Below are positions 7,019-14,875 of a DNA stretch of 30,117 nucleotides, in pieces. The translations under genes were made by a program, and so were the position numbers. Within the stretch, counting starts at the first letter, position 1; each line of letters starts with the position of its first letter. This stretch comes from an uncultured Clostridia bacterium. Its GTDB lineage: Bacteria > Bacillota > Clostridia > Peptostreptococcales > Anaerovoracaceae. Where the stretch lies: positions 1-30,117 of the forward strand of contig CALLHZ010000077.1 in the NCBI GenBank assembly GCA_938009115.1, given 5' to 3'. Under the pieces are notes generated by a model that was not told the origin of the DNA, searched no databases, and saw only the letters and a list, made by a program, of their open reading frames with translations.

Positions 7019-8161
7019 CTATTTAAAGAGTTCTTTGACGCTGTCCATGAAGTTTTTCTTTTTGCTGTACCCTTCCAGACTCTTGGACTCTCCGAATTCC
7101 TTGATGCGTTCCTTTTGCTCAGCCGTCAGCTTTGTGGGCACCTCAAGATTCACCTGAATGAACAAATCGCCGGGCTTTCCGGAGCGGACGTTTTTGATAC
7201 CCTTCCCTTTGATTCGAAATACGGTGCCGGGTTGCGTTCCGGCAGGCACTTTATACGAAATCTTCTCAGAAAGAGCGGGCACGGTAATACTGTCCCCCAG
7301 AGCTGCCTGGGTAAAGGTGATGGGGATCTCCAGCCAAAGATCATCGCCCTTTCGCCGAAAGAGCTGATGGGGAGAGACCGACAGCACGATATACAAATCA
7401 CCCGCAGGCCCTCCGTTGCTGCCCGGCTGTCCCTGCCCTCTGAGGGGGATCACGGATTCATTGTCCACACCTGCCGGGATGTCCACGGAAAGCGTTACCG
7501 TTTTTCGGATCTTTCCCGCACCGTTGCACTTGGGACACGGTGTGTCGATCACTTCTCCGCTGCCGCCGCAGTGCTCGCAAGGGCGAACGCTTTGAAATTG
7601 TCCAAGAGGCGTGTTTTGCACAGAACGCACCTGGCCGGAGCCGCCGCAGGTCGGACAAGTGGTTTTGGATGTGCCCTTCGCCGCACCGGTACCATTGCAG
7701 TCAGAACAGGCCACATCCTTTGTGAGGCGGATCTCCTTCTTGGTGCCGAAGGCGGCCTCTTCGAAAGTAATGGTCATGTGCTTCTGGATATCGGCGCCTC
7801 TTCTTGGCCCGTTTCGGCGCGCTTGGGAAAACCCGCCGCCGAAGCCGCCGCCGAACATGTTGAACAGATCCTCAAAACCGCCAAAGCCGCCTTCAAAACC
7901 GCCAAAACCACCGCCACCAAAGCCCGCATTGGGATCGACGCCGGCATGGCCGAAGCGGTCGTATTTGTTCTTCTGGTCGGGATCCGACAGGACGGAATAG
8001 GCCTCGTTGATCTCCTTGAACTTCTCCTCCGCCTCCTTATCACCCTGATTTTTGTCCGGGTGGTACTTCATGGCCATTTTCCGGAAAGCCGATTTGATCT
8101 GGTCCTCCGTCGCGCCTTTTTTTAATCCCAGTACTTCGTAGTAATCTCTTTTGTCTGCCAT
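7019..8161 (-). CDS. dnaJ: Chaperone protein DnaJ (Hsp40)
   Basis: This 380-residue co-chaperone stimulates the DnaK ATPase and delivers substrates. Domains in order: J domain (about 1-70) with HPD at 34-36; a glycine/phenylalanine-rich linker; a zinc-finger domain with four CxxCxGxG repeats (CSDCNGTG, CPTCGGSG, CEHCGGSG, CPKCNGAG); and the two C-terminal substrate-binding domains. I chose the ATG at 8161, which has a GGAG site 6 bases upstream; the frame extends to a TTG at 8173 but that would place the site inside the gene. It follows dnaK after a perfect hairpin and is followed with no gap by prmA. Confidence 0.97.
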   Translation of the reverse strand: MADKRDYYEVLGLKKGATEDQIKSAFRKMAMKYHPDKNQGDKEAEEKFKEINEAYSVLSDPDQKNKYDRFGHAGVDPNAGFGGGGFGGFEGGFGGFEDLFNMFGGGFGGGFSQARRNGPRRGADIQKHMTITFEEAAFGTKKEIRLTKDVACSDCNGTGAAKGTSKTTCPTCGGSGQVRSVQNTPLGQFQSVRPCEHCGGSGEVIDTPCPKCNGAGKIRKTVTLSVDIPAGVDNESVIPLRGQGQPGSNGGPAGDLYIVLSVSPHQLFRRKGDDLWLEIPITFTQAALGDSITVPALSEKISYKVPAGTQPGTVFRIKGKGIKNVRSGKPGDLFIQVNLEVPTKLTAEQKERIKEFGESKSLEGYSKKKNFMDSVKELFK

Positions 8162-8174
8162 CGGTATCTCCAAT

Positions 8175-8197
8175 GGGCGGCCCCAGCGGGGCCGCCC
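8175..8197 (-). other. GC-rich hairpin between dnaK and dnaJ
   Basis: A perfect 10-bp, all-G/C inverted repeat (arms 8175-8184 and 8188-8197, loop AGC) fills most of the dnaK-dnaJ gap and ends just before the dnaJ ribosome binding site. No T tract follows on the minus strand, so it is unlikely to be a full terminator; it may set the dnaK:dnaJ ratio through attenuation, mRNA cleavage or protection. Confidence 0.65.
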
Positions 8198-8212
8198 TGA
8201 TCAGTGTTGCTG

Positions 8213-10069
8213 CTATTCGTCTTTCTTCTCGTCGTCGACCACCTCGAAATCAGCATCGACCACATTATCGTCCGGCGCCTGCTGGGCCTGTCCGAAGTCG
8301 CCCTGGCCGGGATCGGTTCCGCCTGCTGCGGCCTGAGCCTGTTCATAGAGCTTGGTGGACATGATGTGAAACTCGTTGGTGAGGGCCTCGATCTTCGCCT
8401 TGATCTCTTCCAGAGTTCCATTCTCCAGGACCTTCGCCAGATCTTCCTTAGCTGCGGTGATCTTGGATGCTTCCTCCTCAGAAAGCTTTCCTTCCAGCTG
8501 CTTCAGATTCTTTTCGGTTTCATAGATAAGAGTCTCGGCCTGATTGCGGGTCTCGATCTCCTCTTTCTTCTTCTTGTCGGTTTCAGCAAACTCTTCAGCC
8601 TCTTTGATCTTCTGCTTGATCTCATCTTCCGACAACTTCGACGAAGAAGTGATCGTGATGCTCTGCTGCTTGCCGGTCCCCAGGTCTTTTGCGCTTACGT
8701 TGACGATGCCGTTGGCATCGATATCGAAGGTCACTTCGATCTGCGGAATGCCGCGGGGCGCCGCAGGGATGCCGGTAAGCTGGAATCTGCCCAAGGTAAT
8801 ATTGTCGCCGGCCATCTGCCGCTCACCCTGCATGACATGAATGTCTACAGCGCTTTGATTATCGGCCGCCGTCGAAAAGATCTGGCTTTTCTTGGTCGGG
8901 ATCGTCGTGTTCCGCTCGATCAGTCGGGTGGCGACACCGCCCAGTGTCTCGATGGACAGGGACAGCGGTGTCACGTCCAGCAGCAGCACATCTTTGACTT
9001 CTCCCGTCAGAACGCCGGCCTGGATCGCCGCGCCGATGGCGACGCATTCGTCGGGGTTGATGCCCTTGAAGGGTTCCTTTCCGGTAATGCTCTTCACAGC
9101 TTCCTGTACAGCAGGAATACGGGTCGAGCCGCCAACGAGGATGACCTTATCGATATCGGCGGTCGTGACACCGGCATCTTTCATGGCCTTTTTCATAGGC
9201 TCAATGGTCCGCTTGACCAGATCACCGGTCAGCTGATCGAATTTTGCCCGGGTCAGGTCCATATTCAGATGGAGCGGGCCATCCGCATTGACTGTGATGA
9301 AAGGAAGATTGATATTGGTCGATTGGGAAGAAGACAGTTCCTTCTTTGCTTTCTCAGCCGCTTCCTTGAGCCGCTGCAGAGCCATTTTGTCCTTCCGCAG
9401 ATCGACACCGTTCTCCTTGGCAAATTGATCCGCCATGAAATTCATAATGATATTGTCAAAGTCATCGCCGCCCAGCTTCGTATCGCCGTTGGTGGAAAGT
9501 ACTTCGAATACGCCGTCGCCCAGCTCCAGGATGGACACGTCGAAGGTACCGCCTCCCAGATCGTATACCAGGATCTTGTGGTGGTCCGTATCTTTGTCCA
9601 ATCCGTAGGCCAGCGCCGCTGCCGTCGGCTCATTGATGATCCGCTTCACATCCAGTCCTGCGATCTTGCCTGCGTCCTTGGTTGCCTGCTTCTGGCTGTC
9701 TGAGAAATATGCCGGGACCGTGATGACGGCTTCCGTCACCTTTTCTCCCAGATAACTCTCCGCGTCGGTCTTCAGCTTCGTGAGGATCATTGCGGAAATA
9801 TCCTGAGGCGTGTAATCCTTTCCGTCGATGGAAACGGTGTGGGACGAACCCATATGCCGTTTGATGGACGAAATGGTCCGTTCCGGATTGGTGATCGCCT
9901 GTCTTTTGGCAGTTTCTCCTACGAGACGCTCTCCGCCTTTGGTGAATCCCACCACAGAGGGTGTCGTTCTGTTTCCCTCAGCATTGGTGATGACCGTAGG
10001 CTCTCCGCCTTCGAGTACTGCGACGCAGCTGTTTGTGGTTCCTAAGTCGATACCGATTACTTTACCCAT
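8213..10069 (-). CDS. dnaK: Molecular chaperone DnaK (Hsp70)
   Basis: This 618-residue ATP-dependent chaperone has the Hsp70 signatures: GIDLGTTNSCVAV at the N-terminus, the phosphate-binding DLGGGTFDVS, the LVGGSTRIPAVQ motif, the interdomain linker containing VLLLDVTPLSL, the substrate-binding beta domain and a helical lid. The acidic C-terminus ends with the DnaK-type VVDADFEVV element. The overall length fits the Gram-positive form with the shorter nucleotide-binding domain. The ATG at 10069 has GGAGGT 8 bases upstream. It lies between grpE and dnaJ in the CIRCE-controlled operon. The long plus-strand frame opposite it is a known kind of dnaK shadow. Confidence 0.98.
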   Translation of the reverse strand: MGKVIGIDLGTTNSCVAVLEGGEPTVITNAEGNRTTPSVVGFTKGGERLVGETAKRQAITNPERTISSIKRHMGSSHTVSIDGKDYTPQDISAMILTKLKTDAESYLGEKVTEAVITVPAYFSDSQKQATKDAGKIAGLDVKRIINEPTAAALAYGLDKDTDHHKILVYDLGGGTFDVSILELGDGVFEVLSTNGDTKLGGDDFDNIIMNFMADQFAKENGVDLRKDKMALQRLKEAAEKAKKELSSSQSTNINLPFITVNADGPLHLNMDLTRAKFDQLTGDLVKRTIEPMKKAMKDAGVTTADIDKVILVGGSTRIPAVQEAVKSITGKEPFKGINPDECVAIGAAIQAGVLTGEVKDVLLLDVTPLSLSIETLGGVATRLIERNTTIPTKKSQIFSTAADNQSAVDIHVMQGERQMAGDNITLGRFQLTGIPAAPRGIPQIEVTFDIDANGIVNVSAKDLGTGKQQSITITSSSKLSEDEIKQKIKEAEEFAETDKKKKEEIETRNQAETLIYETEKNLKQLEGKLSEEEASKITAAKEDLAKVLENGTLEEIKAKIEALTNEFHIMSTKLYEQAQAAAGGTDPGQGDFGQAQQAPDDNVVDADFEVVDDEKKDE

Positions 10070-10106
10070 TTTCTATACCTCCAGTTATTGTATCCTTTGT
10101 TTTTAC

Positions 10107-10640
10107 TTATTCTGCCGGATCTGCCGATACGGCGACCATCGCCGGGCGGATCACTTTTTTATTGAGCATATACCCCTTCTGCATGACCCGTGCAACCTTG
10201 CCGCTTTCGTATGTTTGGCTTGGTTCGGTCATCACAGCGTCGTGCCTCGTGGGATCGAAAGGCTGTCCCAGCGCTTCGATGACCTCCACATGATTCCTCG
10301 CCAAAACATCCAGGAGCTGCTTCAGGATCATGGACATCCCTTCCATAAGGCGGGCCTCTCCGGCCTCCCAGGTGTGATCCATTGCACGTTCAAAACTATC
10401 TATTACATCAAGCAACTCCAGTACAATTTTCTCGTTGGCGTATGCATAGACGTCGCTTCTTTCTTTTTCGGACCTGCGCCTGAAGTTCTGAAAGTCCGCC
10501 GCCAGTCTCAGATATCTGGTCTGAAGATCTTCCTCCTCTTGACTTTCGGTATCCCGGGCGCCTTCGGGCTCTGCCGGGATCTGCTCAAGCTGTTCCGCTT
10601 CCGGCTCGGGTTTGTGCTTCCTGTGCTTTTCTTCACTCAT
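10107..10640 (-). CDS. grpE: Nucleotide exchange factor GrpE
   Basis: This 177-residue protein would release ADP from DnaK. It begins with a charged, disordered stretch (1 to about 38), continues with a long coiled-coil dimer helix containing RYLRLAADFQNFRRRSEKE, and ends with the beta-wing domain carrying RMQKGY-type (VMQKGYMLNKKVIRPAMV) sequence. The ATG at 10640 lies 8 bases inside the end of hrcA, so translation is probably coupled. DnaK follows after a 37-base gap. Regulation is expected through the CIRCE element upstream of hrcA. Confidence 0.96.
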   Translation of the reverse strand: MSEEKHRKHKPEPEAEQLEQIPAEPEGARDTESQEEEDLQTRYLRLAADFQNFRRRSEKERSDVYAYANEKIVLELLDVIDSFERAMDHTWEAGEARLMEGMSMILKQLLDVLARNHVEVIEALGQPFDPTRHDAVMTEPSQTYESGKVARVMQKGYMLNKKVIRPAMVAVSADPAE

Positions 10641-11676
10641 CCTTCTTTTCTCCCTTTAACTGAAATGTCCGGCTGATATTGTCCGACATGTATTTGAGGA
10701 CCGAGGTCACTTCTCCGTATTTCATCCGCGTGGGTCCGATGACGCCGATCTTGCCCACCAGCCTTCCGTCGATGCGGTAATCCGCTGTCACCAGGCTGCA
10801 GTCCTTCATGTAATCTTCCGCGTTTTCGCTTCCGATGGTGATGATCAGCCCGTTTTCGCGGTTGACCAGCACTTCAGTGAACTGCTGTCTTTTTTGGACC
10901 ATTTCGATAAAGCATCGGGCTTTGTCGATATCGTTGTACTCCGGGATCGAAAAAATGTTCGTCAGTCCTTCCATGTACAGGTCCACCGTCATCATCCGTT
11001 CCAGGGTATCGAGAAAGTCGGGAGCGATCCGCTGCGCAAAGTCGTGGAGCGCAAACATGTCGCTCTCGAAGGCCTTGACGATATCCAAAGTCAGAATATT
11101 GTTTATGGTCTTGCCTTTGAAATTGTGCGTCAGCACCCGGGACATCAGTTCCAGATTTTCCGCCGCGTATTCGTGCTCCAGGCGGATATTGGCGTTGCTT
11201 ACCTTTCCGTCCTCGCCGATGATCATCAATACCACCGTGCGTTCGTCCACCGGCAGCAGGTTCACATACTTGAGCGTATTCTCCGTTCGGCTCGGTGTAA
11301 TGGCAAAAGAGGCCAGGTTTGTAATTTCTGAAAGCAGCGTGGCGGCATAACGCACCGTCCGCTCCAACTCTCTTACGTTTTGTGTAAGTTTTTCGGCAAT
11401 GATCGTCTTTTCTGTATCCGGTATCTCATAATCCTTCATGAGTTGATCGACGTAGAGACGATAAGCCTTATCGGAAGGGATCCGGCCTGCCGACGTATGG
11501 GGATGACTCAGGTATCCCATATCCTCCAGATCTGACATTTCATTGCGGATCGTGGCAGGGCTGATGCCCATGTCATACTTGCGCGACAGCGTCCGGCTTC
11601 CTACCGGCTCTGCGGAATAGATGAAGTCGGCCACGACAGCATGCAGGATTTGAAGTTTTCGTTCACTGAGCTCCAT
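10633..11676 (-). CDS. hrcA: Heat-inducible transcription repressor HrcA
   Basis: This 347-residue repressor binds CIRCE operators and depends on chaperone folding (GroE in characterised species). The N-terminal winged helix (about 1-75) contains LSERKLQIL, PVGSRTLSRKY and the recognition helix SPATIRNEMSDLEDMGYL, followed by HTSAGRIPSDKAYR; the C-terminal GAF-like domain includes LIITIGSEN and IGVIGPTRMKYGEV. I chose the ATG at 11676, which begins MELSERK as in other HrcA proteins. The frame continues upstream to 11727, but that would start inside the CIRCE element. A GAGGT lies close upstream. It is the first gene of the chaperone operon. Confidence 0.96.
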   Translation of the reverse strand: MELSERKLQILHAVVADFIYSAEPVGSRTLSRKYDMGISPATIRNEMSDLEDMGYLSHPHTSAGRIPSDKAYRLYVDQLMKDYEIPDTEKTIIAEKLTQNVRELERTVRYAATLLSEITNLASFAITPSRTENTLKYVNLLPVDERTVVLMIIGEDGKVSNANIRLEHEYAAENLELMSRVLTHNFKGKTINNILTLDIVKAFESDMFALHDFAQRIAPDFLDTLERMMTVDLYMEGLTNIFSIPEYNDIDKARCFIEMVQKRQQFTEVLVNRENGLIITIGSENAEDYMKDCSLVTADYRIDGRLVGKIGVIGPTRMKYGEVTSVLKYMSDNISRTFQLKGEKKDE

Positions 11677-11720
11677 GAGGACCTCGCTTTCCGGCGCAGT
11701 GCATCCGCTTCTTTGCATTG

Positions 11721-11747
11721 TTAGCACTCTTTATGGGTGAGTGCTAA
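11721..11747 (-). promoter_or_regulatory. CIRCE operator
   Basis: TTAGCACTC (11721-11729), nine bases, GAGTGCTAA (11739-11747) matches the CIRCE consensus at every position. It lies just downstream of the predicted transcription start and 45 bases before the hrcA start codon, so HrcA bound here would repress its own operon. Confidence 0.97.
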
Positions 11748-11757
11748 CATTAACACT

Positions 11758-11786
11758 AATATACCCCCCGTCAGGGGGGTTGTCAA
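11758..11786 (-). promoter_or_regulatory. Sigma-A promoter of the hrcA operon with inverted-repeat spacer
   Basis: On the minus strand a perfect TTGACA (11781-11786) and TATATT (11758-11763) are separated by 17 bases. Sixteen of these (11764-11779) form a perfect inverted repeat, C6-TGAC-G6. Transcription would start near 11751, immediately before CIRCE. Confidence 0.88.
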
Positions 11787-11791
11787 TAGTC

Positions 11792-12199
11792 TTACTTAAA
11801 ATAATTGTGGAGGTTTTCCAGAAGTCTGGCGTGGAAAACACAGCGGAAGCTGCATAGCTTGTACAACCGCAGGACACGCATGGAAAACACCGTCAGTTCC
11901 GTATCGGCCAGGACTGTGAAGGGCGCATAGAAGGACTGCCCCGACGGCATCTCCCGGAAGAGATACCCGCCCGCTCCGATCTTTTCGGCATGCCCGTCAG
12001 CGCTGACAGCCAAAGCGTTGCCTTGCAGGACGATGCTTGCAAAGAGGCGTTCATCGCCTTCCCGGAATACAGTCGCCCCGCGCTGAAATGTCTCAACCCT
12101 CGCTTCCATGCACTTGCGCAGCCAAAGGATATCTTCATCCTGTGTGATCCCCTCAAAGGCGGGATGCGCTTTGATCAATTCGAGATATTGTTCCATCAT
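11792..12199 (-). CDS. Truncated Crp/Fnr-type protein: cyclic-nucleotide-binding domain without HTH
   Basis: The 135 residues resemble the N-terminal part of clostridial Crp/Fnr regulators: EQYLELIKAHPAFEGIT, a beta roll with RGATVFREGDE and IVLQGNALAVSADGH, and the start of the dimer helix (HARLLENLHNYFK). The protein stops there, about 80 residues before the end of a normal family member, and no winged-helix DNA-binding domain is encoded in any frame before the hrcA promoter 6 bases away. The ATG at 12199 overlaps the glpK stop (ATGA), so it is translated with glpK. It may be a decayed regulator or a stand-alone sensor. No known ligand can be named. Confidence 0.75.
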   Translation of the reverse strand: MMEQYLELIKAHPAFEGITQDEDILWLRKCMEARVETFQRGATVFREGDERLFASIVLQGNALAVSADGHAEKIGAGGYLFREMPSGQSFYAPFTVLADTELTVFSMRVLRLYKLCSFRCVFHARLLENLHNYFK

Positions 12200-13695
12200 A
12201 CCCGCCCCCATCCCATGGCGCATCGGACGGCTTTATGCCATCCTTCCAAAAGCTCCGTGCTTTTCTGCCCGGTGACAGTGGGTATAAAGCTTCCCGAGAC
12301 AACCCAATTATTTTTGATATCCTCCAGATCCGCCCAAAAACCTTGCGCCAATCCGGCAAGATAGGCTGCGCCCAGGGCAGTAGTCTCAATGCACACGGGT
12401 CTCTGTACCTCGGCCTGGATCATGTCCGACTGAAATTGCATCAGAAAATCGTTGGCACAGGCGCCGCCGTCCACACGGAGAGAGCGCAAACGCACGCCGG
12501 AGTCTTCCTCCATAGCGGACAGTACGTCACAGGTTTGATAGGCGATGGATTCCAACGCCGCCCGGATCACGTGATTCCGATTAGCTCCCCGGGTGAGGCC
12601 CGCGATCGTCCCTCTGGCATAGGGATCCCAATAGGGCGCGCCCAAACCTACGAAGGCCGGGACAAAGTAGACGCCATTCGTATCCGGCACTTCCATGGCA
12701 CACCGCTCCGACTGCGCTGCGTCACGCAGAAGTCCCATTTCATCCCGAAGCCACTGGATGGCAGCGCCACCCACAAAAATCGATCCTTCCAGCGCATAAG
12801 TTACTTTTCCGTCAAGCCCCCAGGCAATGGTCGTCAGCAACCCTTTGTTGGAGGCGACCGGCTCATGCCCTGTGTTCAACAGCAGAAAACAGCCCGTACC
12901 GTATGTGTTTTTTGCTTCGCCCTTCTGAAAACAAGTCTGCCCGAACAGAGCAGCCTGCTGGTCCCCGGCAATCCCGCTGATGGGAATGGATTCGCCGAAC
13001 AGGCCGGGATCGGTACAGCCGAAACTTCCGCAGGAGGACCGCACCTCGGGAAGCATACGGAATGGGATGCCAAACAGATCCAAAAGCTCCGGATCCCATT
13101 CCAGCGTGCGGATATTGAACAGCATCGTACGGGATGCATTGGAATAATCCGTTGCGTGAACTTTGCCGCCGGTCAGGTTCCACAAAAGCCATGTGTCTAT
13201 CGTCCCGAAAAGCCAGTCACCCTTTTCTGCCTTTTCCCGGCCGCCGGGAATGTGATCCAGGATCCAGCGTATCTTCGTGGCTGAAAAGTAGGCATCCAAA
13301 GGAAGTCCTGTCAGCGCGCGGACCCGTTCTGCTACGCCTCGCCCTGTCAATTCGTCGCAATAACCAGCCGTTCGCCTGCACTGCCACACGATGGCCGGAT
13401 AGACGGGAAGTCCTGTACTCCGATCCCACACGACCGTGGTTTCCCGCTGATTGGTAATGCCCACAGCGGCTATCTCCCGTGCGCTCGCTTTGATTTTATG
13501 CATGGCTTCCTGCGCTACGCCGATTTGAGATGACCAGATCTCCATGGGGTCATGTTCCACCCAGCCCGGCTTGGGATAGGATTGTGCGAATTCCTTCTGT
13601 GCCATGGAAACCTGCTGTCCACTGCGGTCAAACAAGATGCAGCGACTGCTGGTCGTGCCCTGATCCAGGGCCATCACATATTTTTTATTGTCCAT
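12196..13695 (-). CDS. glpK: Glycerol kinase
   Basis: This 499-residue FGGY-family kinase would phosphorylate glycerol to glycerol 3-phosphate. The N-terminal ALDQGTTSSR phosphate loop, the GITNQRETTVVWD segment with the substrate-binding Arg84-Glu85, AGDQQAALFGQ with catalytic Asp245, and the GAPYWD and DGGACANDFLMQ signatures are all present at the expected length. In many Firmicutes GlpK is activated by phosphorylation of a histidine in a YHFYG loop; here the aligned segment is DPGLFG (229-234), with Gly at the histidine position. AAAGGG lies 6 bases before the ATG at 13695, and the first 11 bases overlap the end of hemW. No glycerol facilitator or glpD is nearby. Confidence 0.95.
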   Translation of the reverse strand: MDNKKYVMALDQGTTSSRCILFDRSGQQVSMAQKEFAQSYPKPGWVEHDPMEIWSSQIGVAQEAMHKIKASAREIAAVGITNQRETTVVWDRSTGLPVYPAIVWQCRRTAGYCDELTGRGVAERVRALTGLPLDAYFSATKIRWILDHIPGGREKAEKGDWLFGTIDTWLLWNLTGGKVHATDYSNASRTMLFNIRTLEWDPELLDLFGIPFRMLPEVRSSCGSFGCTDPGLFGESIPISGIAGDQQAALFGQTCFQKGEAKNTYGTGCFLLLNTGHEPVASNKGLLTTIAWGLDGKVTYALEGSIFVGGAAIQWLRDEMGLLRDAAQSERCAMEVPDTNGVYFVPAFVGLGAPYWDPYARGTIAGLTRGANRNHVIRAALESIAYQTCDVLSAMEEDSGVRLRSLRVDGGACANDFLMQFQSDMIQAEVQRPVCIETTALGAAYLAGLAQGFWADLEDIKNNWVVSGSFIPTVTGQKSTELLEGWHKAVRCAMGWGRV

Positions 13696-14875
13696 CGTCT
13701 ACCCTTTCATCATTCAGCAAACGGCCTAATACGATGTTGGTCTGATCAAGGCCTTCGGGCGAGAGCCGGAGAGAGACACCGTCCGAGAGGAGCAAGCCCT
13801 CCCGGATCAGCGCCGCTGCCGGCGCATCATACAGTGCACGAAAATCTGTGCCGAAATAGCGAACAAAATCGGAAAATTCAAAGCCCTCGATCCGGCGGAG
13901 CTCGGTAAAGAGGTAATCGCCGATCCGATCGGCCCGGCTGCCAGGATCTGCCGACAAAAGATTATCCCCTGCGATATAACGGTCAAGAGCAGGAGTATTC
14001 TCATACCGGACACCTTCCAGATACGAATGTGCCGAAAGCCCCAGCCCCAGGTACTCCTGCATGCTCCAGTATTTCAGATTGTGACGGCAGCGGCGTCCCG
14101 GCAGGGCGGCAGATGACACTTCATAGTGTTCATAATCAGCTTGCTTCAGAAGCTCCAAAGCGGTGTGATACATCGCCCGGTTGCACGCCCAGGATGGAAG
14201 CTCCAGTTTCCGATCCCTGTAAAGGTTGTACAAAAGAGTCCCTTCTTCCAGCTGAAGGCTGTAAAATGACACGTGAGACGGTTGCCAAAGCAGGAGCTGC
14301 TCCACAGTCTCCGTCCATATTTCAGTTGTCTGCTCCGGGAGGCCGAACATCACATCCACATTCACATTGTCTGTAACGATTTCCCGGATCCGATAAAAAC
14401 TTTCCGCAGCACAGCGGCTGTCGTGGATCCGGCCCAGAGATCGCAGCACCTGATCGTTCAGGCTCTGCACACCAAGGCTCGCCCGATTGAAGCCCATGGC
14501 TTTGAGCCGGCGGCACGAAAGCGTGTCCACGCTTTCTGGATTGGCCTCGATGGTCATTTCCAGCCGATCCGGGCCCACGACGGAAAAGCGGCGGAATATT
14601 TCTTCGAGCACTTCGCCGATCAGCCCCGGCTCCAGTGTCGTGGGCGTGCCGCCGCCAATGTAGATCGTATCCACCTGGCGTTTTTCCGCCCAAAGATCTG
14701 CCTGCAGGGCCACTTCCCGTTTCAGCGCTTCGATATAGGAACGCTGAAGGTCTGGAGCACCGGCACCCACGGAAAAGGAAACAAAATCACAATAACTGCA
14801 CTTTTGCCGGCAGAACGGGATATGGATATAGATCCCCAAAGAAGAAGACCCGGTTATTTCTTTATTTATTGTCAT
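13685..14875 (-). CDS. hemW: Radical SAM HemW-type protein (coproporphyrinogen III oxidase-like)
   Basis: This 396-residue protein has the radical SAM cluster motif C22-x3-C26-x2-C29 in IPFCRQKCSYCDF, the GGGTPTTL substrate-side motif, ANPES, and a C-terminal HemN_C-like domain. Members next to lepA are HemW, now regarded as haem-binding chaperones that insert haem into respiratory proteins, rather than HemN oxidases; true HemN has an additional N-terminal region and extra cysteine that are not visible here. The ATG at 14875 overlaps the lepA stop by 14 bases. No other haem gene is in the window, which fits the HemW reading. Confidence 0.9.
   Translation of the reverse strand: MTINKEITGSSSLGIYIHIPFCRQKCSYCDFVSFSVGAGAPDLQRSYIEALKREVALQADLWAEKRQVDTIYIGGGTPTTLEPGLIGEVLEEIFRRFSVVGPDRLEMTIEANPESVDTLSCRRLKAMGFNRASLGVQSLNDQVLRSLGRIHDSRCAAESFYRIREIVTDNVNVDVMFGLPEQTTEIWTETVEQLLLWQPSHVSFYSLQLEEGTLLYNLYRDRKLELPSWACNRAMYHTALELLKQADYEHYEVSSAALPGRRCRHNLKYWSMQEYLGLGLSAHSYLEGVRYENTPALDRYIAGDNLLSADPGSRADRIGDYLFTELRRIEGFEFSDFVRYFGTDFRALYDAPAAALIREGLLLSDGVSLRLSPEGLDQTNIVLGRLLNDERVDDGQ

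Noticed and set aside
8204..9703. 499-codon plus-strand open frame opposite dnaK
   Set aside because: Long antisense frames over dnaK are a familiar artefact of its codon use; no motif or start signal supports it.
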